From LMUY01 sp965199555 (GTDB taxonomy: Bacteria > Pseudomonadota > Alphaproteobacteria > Acetobacterales > Acetobacteraceae), in assembly GCA_965199555.1 (NCBI GenBank), contig CBDASJ010000015.1, positions 248,001 to 312,000 on the forward strand: a stretch of 64,000 nt of DNA, read 5' to 3'. Shown piece by piece: positions 15,398-24,475 of this stretch. Made by a program: the position numbers and the translations under genes. The notes under the pieces are model-generated. The model ran no database searches and had not been told where the DNA came from. It was given only the letters and a program-made list of their open reading frames with translations. How positions within the stretch are numbered: the stretch's first letter is position 1; every line of letters begins with the position of its first letter.

Positions 15398-16884
15398 GCG
15401 AGCGTCAGACACAGGACCAAGCCGCAGCCGCCGAATACGGCGCTGGTACGACGTTGCTGGATCAGGCAATTGCCGCCACTCGGCAAACCGAGCCCGACCG
15501 GGCGGAATTGCTGCTGCGCACGCTGACCGAGGAAGCGCTGTCCGGCACGGTCACATACAGCCGCAACCTGACCGTCACCATCAACCAGGCCATCGCCGCG
15601 CTCGACTCCAAGCTGTCCAAGCAATTGGCGGCGGTGATGCACCATCCGGACTTCGTGGCGCTGGAAGGCAGTTGGCGCGGGTTGCGCCACCTGGTGATGA
15701 ACAGCGAAACCAGTTCCAACCTGAAGATCCGCGTGCTGAACGCGTCCAAGAAGGACATCAGCCGCGACCTGAACAAGGCCACCGAGTTCGACCAGAGCCT
15801 CACCTTCAAGTCGATCTATGAAAACGAGTTCGGCACGCCCGGCGGTGAGCCGTACGGTGCGCTGATCGGCAATTTCGAATTCACGCAAAGCTACGAGGAC
15901 ATCGAGCTGCTGCGCGGCCTGGCCAGCGTGGCCGCGGCCGGGTTCTGCCCGTTGATTTCCTCCGCTAGCCCGAAGCTGTTCGGGTTCAAGGACTTCGCCG
16001 AGCTGTCGCGGCCGCGCGACCTGGAGAAGATCTTCGACACCATCGAATACGCCAACTGGCGCTCGTTCCGGGAAAGCGAAGATTCCCGCTTCGTGACGCT
16101 GACCCTGCCGCGCGTGCTGGCCCGCCTGCCATACGGCAAGGAAACCCGGCCGATCGACGAGTTCGAGTACGACGAGGCGCCGGTGGGCGCCAACGGTGCC
16201 GTGAAGAAGCTGGAGCACGACCAGTATTGCTGGATGAACGCCGCCTTCGTCATGGGCGCGCGGTTGACGGACGCGTTTTCCAGGAACGGCTGGTGCACGG
16301 CCATCCGCGGTGCGGAGAACGGCGGCAAGGTGGAAGAGCTGCCGATGCACGTCTTCTCCAGCGACGACGGCGACACCGACCTGAAATGCCCGACCGAGGT
16401 GGGCATCACCGACCGGCGCGACAACGAGCTGGGCAAGCTCGGCTTCCTGCCGCTGTGTCACTACAAGAACACCGACTATGCCGTGTTCTTCGGTGCGCAG
16501 ACCACGCACAAGCCGAAGAAGTACGACCGGCCGGAAGCCACCGACAACGCCGCGATCTCGGCCCGGCTGCCGTACCTGATGGCGACGTCGCGCTTCGCCC
16601 ACTACTTGAAGGTCATCGGGCGGGACAAGATCGGCTCCTTCATGGAGGCATCGGACTGCGAGGCCTGGCTCAACCGCTGGATCCAGAACTACGCCAACGG
16701 CAACGAAAACCCCGGTTCCGCCATGAAGCTGAAATACCCCTTGCGCGAAGCCAAGGTGACGGTGCGGGAGGTGGCTGGCCGCCCCGGCTCCTACAACGCC
16801 GTCGCGTGGCTGCGCCCGTGGCTGCAATTGGAGGAACTGACGACCTCGCTGCGTCTGGTTGCCCGCATCCCGAAGGCCAGCTGA
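15394..16884 (+). CDS. tssC: T6SS contractile sheath large subunit TssC (VipB)
   Basis: A 496-residue canonical TssC. Diagnostic stretches include VMHHPDFVALEGSWRGLRHLV, TEFDQSLTFKSIYENEFGTPGGEPYGALIG, and the C-terminal ATSRFAHYLKVIGRDKIGSF followed by REVAGRPGSYNAVAWLRPWL. The N-terminal 60 residues include the handshake strand that pairs with TssB. Its GTG start overlaps tssB by four bases. A shorter paralogue follows 18 bases downstream. Confidence 0.97.
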   Translation: MSERQTQDQAAAAEYGAGTTLLDQAIAATRQTEPDRAELLLRTLTEEALSGTVTYSRNLTVTINQAIAALDSKLSKQLAAVMHHPDFVALEGSWRGLRHLVMNSETSSNLKIRVLNASKKDISRDLNKATEFDQSLTFKSIYENEFGTPGGEPYGALIGNFEFTQSYEDIELLRGLASVAAAGFCPLISSASPKLFGFKDFAELSRPRDLEKIFDTIEYANWRSFRESEDSRFVTLTLPRVLARLPYGKETRPIDEFEYDEAPVGANGAVKKLEHDQYCWMNAAFVMGARLTDAFSRNGWCTAIRGAENGGKVEELPMHVFSSDDGDTDLKCPTEVGITDRRDNELGKLGFLPLCHYKNTDYAVFFGAQTTHKPKKYDRPEATDNAAISARLPYLMATSRFAHYLKVIGRDKIGSFMEASDCEAWLNRWIQNYANGNENPGSAMKLKYPLREAKVTVREVAGRPGSYNAVAWLRPWLQLEELTTSLRLVARIPKAS

Positions 16885-16902
16885 TCACGGCAGGGTCCTG
16901 AC

Positions 16903-18312
16903 ATGGTCGAGCAGGATACGGCCGCGCCGGATGTAGGGGGTGCGGCCGGGGTGGCCGACACCCCCCATGCGTCCTGGCAGGACGATGCGGTGCACCGGGC
17001 GGAACTGATGATCGCGGCGATCGACGCCGCGGTGTCACGCCAGGTGGATGCGGTGCTGCACGCCCCGGCCTTCCAGCAACTGGAAGCCTCGTGGCGCGGC
17101 CTCAACCTGCTGCTGAAGTCCATCGCGCAGACCCGGCAGGTTCGGCTGCGCATCCTTGACCTCACCTGGCGGGAGGTTTGCCGCGATGTCGAGCAGGCGG
17201 TGGAGTTCGACCAAAGCCATCTGTTCCGCCTGATCTACAATGACGAGATCGGCACGCCGGGTGGCCAGCCCTTCGGCTTGCTGGTGGCCGATTTCGCCGT
17301 CATGCACCGCTCGGCAGCGGGCCACCCGACCGACGACGTCACCGCCTTGCAAAGCCTGTCCGCCATTGGTGCCGCAGCGTTCTGCCCGATCGTGCTCGCG
17401 GCATCGCCCAGGCTGCTGGGATTGGAGAAGTTCGCCGAATTGGCGGGATTGGACGTGGTGGACGCCTTCGACGGGCTGCCTTTCGCCCGCTGGCGCACGC
17501 TGCGGTCGCATGTCGACACCCGGTTCCTGGGGCTGGTGATGCCCCGCGTGTTGCTGCGCTGCGCTTACCAGCCGGACAGCCGCCGCCGCATCGACGGCTT
17601 CCGCTACGCCGAGGATATCGGTGCCGATGGCGAGGGGCTGCTGTGGGGCAACGCGGCCTATGTGTTTGCCATTGCCGTCGTGCGCCGCTTCGACCAAAGC
17701 GGCTGGTTCGCCGATCTGCGCGGCGCCCCGCAGGACCGCGTCGCCGGCGGCTTGGTCACGGAGGTGCCGCCCTATTTGTTCGGGACCGACGCGCACGGGA
17801 TCGCCGCGCAGCCGCCGATCGAGCTTCGCTTGTCCAACGTGCAGGAGCAGCAATTGGCCGACCTTGGCCTGGTGCCGCTGACGGCCGCACCGTATAGCAC
17901 GGCGCTGCTGTTCAACACCAACGCCTCCTTGCATGCGCCGCCGCGATATGACCGGGTGGAAGCGACGTGGAACGCCCGCATCTCCTCGATGCTGCAATAC
18001 GTGCTCTGCGTGTCGCGCTTTGCCCACTACCTGATGATCCAAATACGCGACCGGGTGGGCGGATTGGTCGGTCCGACCGACGTGGAGCGCCAGCTCAGCC
18101 GGTGGCTGGGCGCGTACTGCCTCGGCTCCGACGGCGCCACGGACGAGATGCGCGCCCGCTTCCCGTTGCGCGACGCCGCGGTCGAGGTGCGGGAGGTGGC
18201 GGGGCGGCCCGGCGCGCTGGCCTGCACCGTGCGGCTGCAACCGCATTTTCAGTTGGACAGCATCGCCACCAGCTTCCGCCTGGTCACGGACGTTTCAGGG
18301 GAGCGGCGCTGA
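16903..18312 (+). CDS. Second TssC-like sheath protein (ImpD-type paralogue)
   Basis: A 469-residue TssC-family protein lying directly after tssC. It keeps the fold landmarks (LEASWRGLNLLLKSI, VEFDQSHLFRLIYNDEIGTPGG, CVSRFAHYLMIQIRDRVGG, REVAGRPGALACTVRLQPHF) but differs widely elsewhere. The N-terminus is shorter and lacks a clear TssB-interaction strand. Paired tssC genes are known in Rhizobium imp loci and Agrobacterium (TssC40/TssC41). It could be a second sheath subunit or a baseplate-proximal collar. Its stop overlaps the tagJ start as TGATG. Confidence 0.9.
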   Translation: MVEQDTAAPDVGGAAGVADTPHASWQDDAVHRAELMIAAIDAAVSRQVDAVLHAPAFQQLEASWRGLNLLLKSIAQTRQVRLRILDLTWREVCRDVEQAVEFDQSHLFRLIYNDEIGTPGGQPFGLLVADFAVMHRSAAGHPTDDVTALQSLSAIGAAAFCPIVLAASPRLLGLEKFAELAGLDVVDAFDGLPFARWRTLRSHVDTRFLGLVMPRVLLRCAYQPDSRRRIDGFRYAEDIGADGEGLLWGNAAYVFAIAVVRRFDQSGWFADLRGAPQDRVAGGLVTEVPPYLFGTDAHGIAAQPPIELRLSNVQEQQLADLGLVPLTAAPYSTALLFNTNASLHAPPRYDRVEATWNARISSMLQYVLCVSRFAHYLMIQIRDRVGGLVGPTDVERQLSRWLGAYCLGSDGATDEMRARFPLRDAAVEVREVAGRPGALACTVRLQPHFQLDSIATSFRLVTDVSGERR

Positions 18313-19130
18313 TGGCCGACGCGGAAAGCGGCTTGGCCGCGTTGCTGGAAAACGGCCGGCTGACGGACGCCATGCAGGCGGCAACGGAGCGGGTGCGTAC
18401 GGCACCCAGCGACAGCGCGGCGCGCGCGAACCTGGCCGAGTTGCTTTGCCTGGCCGGTGCGCTGGAGCGGGCGGAAGCACAGATGGCGGTGCTCGCCCAG
18501 CAGACGATCGATCGCCCGATCGCCATCGCCCGTATGCGCCACCTGATCCGTGCGGCGATCGCGCGGGAGGCGTGGTTCAACGACGCCGCCGTGCCGCAAT
18601 TGGTGGCCGAGCCGGGCCCGGCGCAGCAGGCCGCCCTGCGGCTGGCGATCGCCATGCAGGCCGGCGACGCGGCGGAGATCGCGTCCCTGCTGGAAGCCGC
18701 GGAGGCCGCGCGGGCCCGCCCCAGCGGCACCGCGGATGGCGTGCCGTTCGACGATCTGCGGGACGCGGACGATCGCTGCGCCTGGTTCCTCGACGTGCTG
18801 ACGCAGGACGGCAACTATCTTTGGGTGGATCTGGGCGCGGTTGAAAGCCTGGAGTTCAGCCCCGTTGCCCGGCCGATCGACCTGCTGTGGCGGGACGTGC
18901 GCATGACCCTGCGCGACGGTCGCGCGGCGGATGTGGTGGTGCCGGCGCAATACGTCGTCCCGCGCGACGGCGCGGCAGCGGTGGAGGAGGATCACCGGCT
19001 GTCCCGTCGCACGGATTGGCGGGACGGGCCAGGCGGCGCCGTGCTGGGGCTGGGCCAACGGCTTTGGCTGGTGGGCGACGACGCCAAGCCGTTGCTGGAA
19101 CTCAGCGAAGTGCGGTTCGACCCGACGTGA
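18312..19130 (+). CDS. tagJ: T6SS accessory protein TagJ (ImpE family)
   Basis: A 272-residue ImpE/TagJ protein. The N-terminal half is helical and TPR-like (LLENGRLTDAMQAATERVR, ARANLAELLCLAGALERAEAQ). The C-terminal half has the family segment FDDLRDADDRCAWFLDVLTQDGNYLWV and the PVARPIDLLWRDVRM region. TagJ proteins bind the sheath (TssB) or ClpV in systems that carry the gene. The ATG at 18312 overlaps the preceding TGA. Its own stop overlaps the GTG start of tssE. Confidence 0.92.
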   Translation: MADAESGLAALLENGRLTDAMQAATERVRTAPSDSAARANLAELLCLAGALERAEAQMAVLAQQTIDRPIAIARMRHLIRAAIAREAWFNDAAVPQLVAEPGPAQQAALRLAIAMQAGDAAEIASLLEAAEAARARPSGTADGVPFDDLRDADDRCAWFLDVLTQDGNYLWVDLGAVESLEFSPVARPIDLLWRDVRMTLRDGRAADVVVPAQYVVPRDGAAAVEEDHRLSRRTDWRDGPGGAVLGLGQRLWLVGDDAKPLLELSEVRFDPT

Positions 19131-19624
19131 GCGTGTCGCAGGCAGTTCCGCTCGCCGCCCCCTCCATCCTGGACCGGTTGCTGGACGACGCGCCCGACCT
19201 GTCGGTGGACGTACCGCGCACCCGGCAGGCGCAGATGCGTGACGCCTTGGCCAGCCTGCGCCGCGACCTCGAATGGCTGCTCAACACGCGGTGCTGTGCC
19301 ACCACGCCGCCGGGTAGCTTGCCGCAGTTGCGGCGGTCGCTGCTGTCATTCGGCGTGTCGGACTTCATCGGCGCCAACATGACGACGGTGGAGCAGCGCC
19401 GCACCTTCGCCGGCCGCCTGGAAGCCACGGTGCATGCCTGCGAACCGCGGCTGCAGAACGTGTCGGTCAGCGTGCTCGACCCGCGTGAATCTACAGAGCG
19501 GGTGCTGCGCCTGCGGATCGAGGCCACGATCCTGCTGGAGGATTCCTCCGTCCCGGTGCTGTTCACCTCCTCCGTCAACCCGACCACGCTGCGCTTCTCC
19601 GTCGCAGAGGCGAGCTATGTCTGA
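19127..19624 (+). CDS. tssE: T6SS baseplate protein TssE (gp25-like)
   Basis: A 165-residue gp25/TssE-family baseplate wedge. It shows the typical SILDRLLDDAPDL opening, a LASLRRDLEWLLNTR helix, SLLSFGVSDFIGANM and the C-terminal LRLRIEATI strand. I start it at the GTG at 19127, which overlaps the tagJ stop; longer open frame upstream lies within tagJ. It overlaps tssF by 8 bases. Confidence 0.93.
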   Translation: MSVSQAVPLAAPSILDRLLDDAPDLSVDVPRTRQAQMRDALASLRRDLEWLLNTRCCATTPPGSLPQLRRSLLSFGVSDFIGANMTTVEQRRTFAGRLEATVHACEPRLQNVSVSVLDPRESTERVLRLRIEATILLEDSSVPVLFTSSVNPTTLRFSVAEASYV

Positions 19625-21431
19625 CCAACTGCTGCCGTTGTATGACCAGGAGCTGGCGTATATCCGCACCCTGGCCGGCAGCTTCGCCGACGCCCACCCG
19701 AAGATCGCCGGCCGGCTGCGGCTAAGCCCGGATGCCGTGGACGACCCGCATGTCGCCCGGCTGATCGAAGGCGTGGCCCTGATCGCCGCGCGCATCCGGC
19801 AGAAGCTGGACGACGAGTTCCCGGAGCTGACCGATTCGCTGCTGGGGGCGCTGTATCCGCATTTGCTGGCACCGTTCCCGTCCGCCGCCATCGCCAGCTT
19901 CGCGCCCTTGCCCGAGCTGGACGGCGCGTTCGGCATCGCGCGCGGCACGGCGTTGGAGATGGAACCGATCGCCGGCGAGGCATGCCGCTACCGTACCACG
20001 CAGGCGGTCGAGCTGTGGCCGATCCGCGTGGTCAGCGCCACGCTGGGCGCCCGCCCGCTGGTGGCGCCGCAGGGGCCGCGCACCGATGCTGCCGCCAGTT
20101 CGCTCCGTCTGGTGCTAGAATGCCTGTCGCCGGCACAAAGCTTCTCCCGGCTCGGCATCGACCGCTTGCGGTTCTTCCTGCGCGGGCTGCCGCAACATGC
20201 GTCCGCGCTGTACGAGCTGCTGTGCAACAACTTGGTCGCGGTTGCGGTGGCCGACCATCCGGAGGACCCGCAGGCCGTGTTCCTCGGCCCCACTGCCGTC
20301 AGCCCGGCAGGGTTCGCGGAGGAGGAGGCGTTGCTGCCGTATTCGCCGCGCTCCTTTATCGGCTACCGCCTGCTCAACGAGTTCTTCGGCTTTCCCGCCA
20401 AGTTCATGTTCGTCGACGTGGCCGGGCTCAGCGCCAAGACGCTGCGCGAGGCCGGGCAGCGGATCGAGCTGTTCTTCTATTTCGACCGCGCCGTGCCGAC
20501 GCTGGAGCGCGCGGTGGGCGCCGACAGCTTCGCGCTGGGCTGCACGCCGATCGTGAACCTGTTCACGCAGCGGGCGGAACCAGTGGCACTCACCCATGAG
20601 GCGGCCGAGTACACGGTGGTGCCCGACTCACGCCGCCATGCCACGCGCGAGGTGTTTTCCGTCGACCGGGTGGTGATGCGGGAAGCCGGGCGCGAGCAGC
20701 GCGAGGTGCTGCCGTTCTTCGCGTCCCACCACGCCGCGGACCCGGCGCGGCAGACGCTGTTCTTCACGCCGCAGCGCCGCCGGCTGACGGAAGCGGACGG
20801 CAGCACCGACGTCACGCTCTCCATCGTGGACAGCGAACTCGGCCCGGCTTCCCCGACCGACGGCATCCTGACGGTGGAAACCACCTGCTTGAACCGCGAC
20901 CTGCCGCGGCTGCTGCCCTACGGCGGCGCCCGCCCGAATATCGCCATGGTGGAGGGCGCGGCGGAGATCACCGCGGTGCGGTGCATCGCCCCGCCGACGC
21001 CGACGCTGCGGCCGCCGCACGGCGTCCGCTCCGGCTGGCGGCTGGTGTCGCAGCTTTCGCTCAACCATCTGTCGCTGTCGGACGGGGCGGAGGGTGCGGA
21101 GGCGTTGCGCGAGATCCTGCGGCTGAACGACGTGCGGGACGTGCCGGAAACGCAGGCGGTGATCGGCTCCATCCGCAGCATCCACTCGCAGCGCGGCACG
21201 GCCCGCATGCCGGGCAGCGGCGCCATCGCCAGGGGCATGGAGGTCGCGCTGGAAATCGACCCGGCCCGGCTGGAAGGCAGCGGCGCCTTTCTGTTCGGCA
21301 CGGTGCTGGACCGTTTCCTGGGACTGTACGCCAGCATCAACACCTACACGCGCCTGCATCTGCGGCTGCATGGGCGGGAGGCGCCGATCCGCAGCTTTGC
21401 CCCCCGGGCGGGTGCCCGGCCGCTGCTATGA
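19617..21431 (+). CDS. tssF: T6SS baseplate protein TssF
   Basis: A 604-residue TssF. It begins DQLLPLYDQELAYIRTLAGSFADAHPKIAGRL and continues with DPHVARLIEGVALIAARIRQ and LLGALYPHLLAPFPS, all strongly diagnostic. Further markers are the RSFIGYRLLNEFFGFPAKFMF stretch and RREVFSVDRVV-like segment mid-protein. With TssG, TssE and TssK it forms the baseplate wedge. The ATG at 19617 lies within the tssE end; the stop overlaps tssG as ATGA. Confidence 0.96.
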   Translation: MSDQLLPLYDQELAYIRTLAGSFADAHPKIAGRLRLSPDAVDDPHVARLIEGVALIAARIRQKLDDEFPELTDSLLGALYPHLLAPFPSAAIASFAPLPELDGAFGIARGTALEMEPIAGEACRYRTTQAVELWPIRVVSATLGARPLVAPQGPRTDAAASSLRLVLECLSPAQSFSRLGIDRLRFFLRGLPQHASALYELLCNNLVAVAVADHPEDPQAVFLGPTAVSPAGFAEEEALLPYSPRSFIGYRLLNEFFGFPAKFMFVDVAGLSAKTLREAGQRIELFFYFDRAVPTLERAVGADSFALGCTPIVNLFTQRAEPVALTHEAAEYTVVPDSRRHATREVFSVDRVVMREAGREQREVLPFFASHHAADPARQTLFFTPQRRRLTEADGSTDVTLSIVDSELGPASPTDGILTVETTCLNRDLPRLLPYGGARPNIAMVEGAAEITAVRCIAPPTPTLRPPHGVRSGWRLVSQLSLNHLSLSDGAEGAEALREILRLNDVRDVPETQAVIGSIRSIHSQRGTARMPGSGAIARGMEVALEIDPARLEGSGAFLFGTVLDRFLGLYASINTYTRLHLRLHGREAPIRSFAPRAGARPLL

Positions 21432-22528
21432 GCCTGCGCCGAGCCTCCATGGCCACCCGCCGCACGGTGCAGGAGCGGTTGGAAGCGGCGCCGCACCGCT
21501 TCGACGCGTTACAAGCCTTGCGCCTGGTCGAGCTCGGGGCTGCGCGGCTGGGCACGGGCGCATCGCCGGTCGTGGAGCCGGCACGGATCACCGCGCAGCA
21601 GGGCCTGGCGTTTGCCCCGGCCCCGGTGGCCGCGGTTCGGGGCGGCGCTGACGCGCCAACCGCCGTGCGTTCGACCTTTCTCGGACTCACCGGCCCGTTG
21701 GGGGTGCTGCCGCAAGCCTATTCGGAGCTGGTGGCGCGCGCCGACCGATTGCGCAACCGCGCCGTGTCCGCGTTCCTGGACCTGTTCAACCATCGCCTGA
21801 CCAGCCTGTTCCTGCGCGCGGCGGAGAAGTACCGCCTGGGTCTGCTGGTGCAGCGCAGCGTCACGCCGCCGCCTGGCACCGGCACGCCGGCGGGCATCGG
21901 CACCGACCCGGTCAGCCGGGCCATGCTGGCGGTGAGCGGCTTTGGCACGCCGCATCTGGCCGGGCGCATGGCGATCGCCGACGAGGTCATCCTGTACTAT
22001 GCCGGGCTGTTCGGCGCCCGCACGCGCCCGGTGGTGGCGTTGGAGTCGATGCTGGCCGACTACCTCGGGCTGCCCGTGCGGGTGGAGCAGTTCAGCGGCC
22101 GCTGGTTGCCGATCGACCCGGCGGAGCAAACCGCCTTGCCCATCGGCGGCAGCGCGGCGCCCTACACCCGGCTGGGCGTGGACGCGATGGCGGGCGGCAA
22201 GGTGTGGGACCCGCAGGCGGCGTTCCGCATCGTGGTGGGGCCGGTCGGCCGCCAGGACCTGTTGGCGCTGATGCCGGGCCGCCCCTCCCTGCACCGGCTG
22301 GCCGATCTGGTGCGCTCCTATGCCGGCCCCGACCTCGCCTTTGACGTGCAGGTAATCTTGCGGCGGGAAGACGTGCCGGAGCTGCAGCTTGGCCCGGGCG
22401 AGGGCGCGGGGGCGGCGCAACTCGGCTGGAATACATGGGCGAAGGGCCTGCCGGCTTTGGAAGACAAGATGGACATCATCCTGGACCTTGACCGCCTCCC
22501 ACCACTCGCGACAAAGGATCGGCCATGA
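21428..22528 (+). CDS. tssG: T6SS baseplate protein TssG
   Basis: A 366-residue TssG. Typical features are RRTVQERLEAAPHRFDALQALRLVE near the start, the FLGLTGPLGVLPQAYSELV segment, FLDLFNHRLTSLFLRAAEKYR, and the late YTRLGVDAMAGGKVWDPQAAFRIVVGP stretch. It is translationally coupled at both ends (ATGA with tssF, ATGA with the FHA gene). It acts as the central clamp of the baseplate wedge with two TssF copies. Confidence 0.95.
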   Translation: MSLRRASMATRRTVQERLEAAPHRFDALQALRLVELGAARLGTGASPVVEPARITAQQGLAFAPAPVAAVRGGADAPTAVRSTFLGLTGPLGVLPQAYSELVARADRLRNRAVSAFLDLFNHRLTSLFLRAAEKYRLGLLVQRSVTPPPGTGTPAGIGTDPVSRAMLAVSGFGTPHLAGRMAIADEVILYYAGLFGARTRPVVALESMLADYLGLPVRVEQFSGRWLPIDPAEQTALPIGGSAAPYTRLGVDAMAGGKVWDPQAAFRIVVGPVGRQDLLALMPGRPSLHRLADLVRSYAGPDLAFDVQVILRREDVPELQLGPGEGAGAAQLGWNTWAKGLPALEDKMDIILDLDRLPPLATKDRP

Positions 22529-23967
22529 TTCTGACGCTTCACCTCGCTGCCGATGCCGGCAGTCCCGACGAGGTGCGGACGCTTGACGGGGGAACGCTGA
22601 CCGTTGGCCGGGGAACGGAGAATGGCTGGGTCCTGAACGATTCGGACCGCACGATCTCCAAGCAGCATTGCCGGATCGACCGGTCGAATGACGGCTTCCT
22701 GCTGACCGACACCAGCACGAACGGCGTGTTCCTGAACACGGACGTGCAGCCGCTGGGCCGTGGCCATTCCCACGTGCTGGTGAATGGCGACGTGATCGTG
22801 GTGGGGCCGTTCCGCATCACCGCGAAGCTGGCGGACGCCCCGCTCGCGGCCGGGCCCATCGTGGTCCCGGCCGCGCTGCCGCCTTTGCTGCCGGACACCG
22901 CCCCGGCCTATTCCGGCACCGTGCACACGCCGGGCTCGCCGATCGCCGCGCCGCCGGAAACGCCCTGGCTGGAGGGGATCCCCGGTGGCAAGTTCGGGCC
23001 CGGCCTGCGCCCCGCGCCGCAGGGTTGGGAAGCCCCGCCCGACCCGAACGACTACGCCGCGAGCGGGATGAAGCACGTGCCGAGCCCGTTGGACGAGGCG
23101 CCGATCCCGTTCAGCCAGGAATCGGAGCATGGCGACGCCATCGCCACGGTGATCCGCTTGCCGACATCCCAGGCGGTGCTGCCGAACGATTGGAACGACC
23201 TTGATCCGCTGGACGGTGCCGACCTGGCCGTCCTGCCGGTGGATGCCGTGCTGTCCCGACCCACCCTGTCCACGAGCGTCGAGCCGGAACACGCACCGGC
23301 GGCGCTGCCGGTGCACGAACCCCGGCAGGCCTGGCGCGACGGGATGGCGCCCGCCGCGCAGCCGCGCGATGCCGACCCGCAATCCGCCCGCCTCGTCGCC
23401 GCCTTCCTGGCGGGCGCCGGCTTGCCGCCGGAAAGCCTTGCCGGGGCCGAGATGGAAACGATCTTCCACGATGTGGGTGGGCTGGTGCGCGCCGCGGTGG
23501 ACGGCGTGCGGGAAATCCTGGCCACCCGCGCCATGGTGAAGTCCGAGCTGCGCGCCGACCAGACGGTGATCCAGGCCGCCGACAACAACCCGATGAAGTT
23601 CGCGCCCGACGTGCAGCGTTGCCTTGCCGCAATGGTGGGGCAGCCGCCCGCCGGGTTCATTCCCGGCCCGGAAGCCATGCGCCGCAGCATGGACGATCTG
23701 AAGCGGCATGAACTCGCCTTGATCGGCGCGCTCAACACCGTGTTCGCCGACATGACGGCCCAGCTCGACCCGGAAGCGATCGGCAACCAGGTGCGCAGCG
23801 AAGGCGGCATCGGTCACGTGTTGCCCTACGCCCGCGAAGCCCGCTGCTGGGCGGTGTATGCCGAACGCTATGCCGCCTTGCAGAGCGGCGGCGTTGCCAA
23901 CACCGGGGGATCGTTGCTGGCGCCGGTCGCCGCTGCCTACTCCAACACCTTGCGGCGCAGCGGCTAG
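22525..23967 (+). CDS. tagH: FHA-domain T6SS regulator (TagH/Fha)
   Basis: A 480-residue protein with an N-terminal FHA domain (residues about 1-100: LTVGRGTENGWVL, TISKQHCRI, DTSTNGVFLN), which binds phosphothreonine. A long Pro-rich linker (about 110-290) follows, then the TagH C-terminal domain (VAAFLAGAGLPPESLAG, ATRAMVKSELRADQTVIQAADNNPMKFAPD). In known systems Fha is phosphorylated by PpkA, dephosphorylated by PppA, and triggers T6SS assembly. Both enzymes are encoded at the end of this operon. The start ATG overlaps the tssG stop. Confidence 0.94.
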   Translation: MILTLHLAADAGSPDEVRTLDGGTLTVGRGTENGWVLNDSDRTISKQHCRIDRSNDGFLLTDTSTNGVFLNTDVQPLGRGHSHVLVNGDVIVVGPFRITAKLADAPLAAGPIVVPAALPPLLPDTAPAYSGTVHTPGSPIAAPPETPWLEGIPGGKFGPGLRPAPQGWEAPPDPNDYAASGMKHVPSPLDEAPIPFSQESEHGDAIATVIRLPTSQAVLPNDWNDLDPLDGADLAVLPVDAVLSRPTLSTSVEPEHAPAALPVHEPRQAWRDGMAPAAQPRDADPQSARLVAAFLAGAGLPPESLAGAEMETIFHDVGGLVRAAVDGVREILATRAMVKSELRADQTVIQAADNNPMKFAPDVQRCLAAMVGQPPAGFIPGPEAMRRSMDDLKRHELALIGALNTVFADMTAQLDPEAIGNQVRSEGGIGHVLPYAREARCWAVYAERYAALQSGGVANTGGSLLAPVAAAYSNTLRRSG

Positions 23968-24003
23968 CGCTTGCCTGCCCGCGACGTTTTCGAAGGGACC
24001 ACC

Positions 24004-24438
24004 ATGCCGTCCGCGTACACCCTTGCCTTGCTTGCCGTTTTGCCCCTCGCTGCCTGCGGTGGCCTGCCCGCCACGGTTCACGTCAACGCCACGGCCGCGG
24101 CCGACCTGAACCCGGGGCCATCCGGCAATGCCTTCCCGGCCCAGGTGCGGCTCTATCTGCTGCGTGCGCCGGAGAAGTTCAGCAACGCCGATTATTTCCA
24201 GTTGGCGGACCACGAGGCGACGGTGCTCGGCAGCGACCTGGTGAACCGCGACGAGCTTATCCTGCACCCGCGTGAAAGCCGGGTGATCGACCTGCAAACC
24301 AAGCCCGATGCGAAATACGTGGGCGTCGCCGTGGCCTATCGCAACATCGACGGGGCGACCTGGCGCGCCGTGACACCCACGCGCGGCGACCTGCAACTGA
24401 CCTTGGCCGCGGATCGCGTCACGCTGGCGCCCAAGTGA
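24004..24438 (+). CDS. tssJ: T6SS outer-membrane lipoprotein TssJ
   Basis: A 144-residue TssJ. The signal peptide ends in the lipobox LAAC (Cys18), predicting an outer-membrane lipoprotein facing the periplasm, where it anchors TssM. The mature part shows the family beta-sandwich features: VHVNATAAADLNP, QVRLYLLRAPEKFSNADYFQL and LGSDLVNRDELILHPRES. The start is ATG 24004 with GAAGGGA upstream; the open frame reaches 33 bases further back without a signal-peptide-like start. Confidence 0.93.
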   Translation: MPSAYTLALLAVLPLAACGGLPATVHVNATAAADLNPGPSGNAFPAQVRLYLLRAPEKFSNADYFQLADHEATVLGSDLVNRDELILHPRESRVIDLQTKPDAKYVGVAVAYRNIDGATWRAVTPTRGDLQLTLAADRVTLAPK

Positions 24439-24475
24439 GCCCGGTGCCGACCCGCAGGCCGCGTATGCCGCGCTG

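Noticed and set aside
14764..16827. 687-codon minus-strand open frame opposite tssB and tssC
   Set aside because: Antisense to two unmistakable sheath genes; composition is frame-shadow-like and no family is recognisable.
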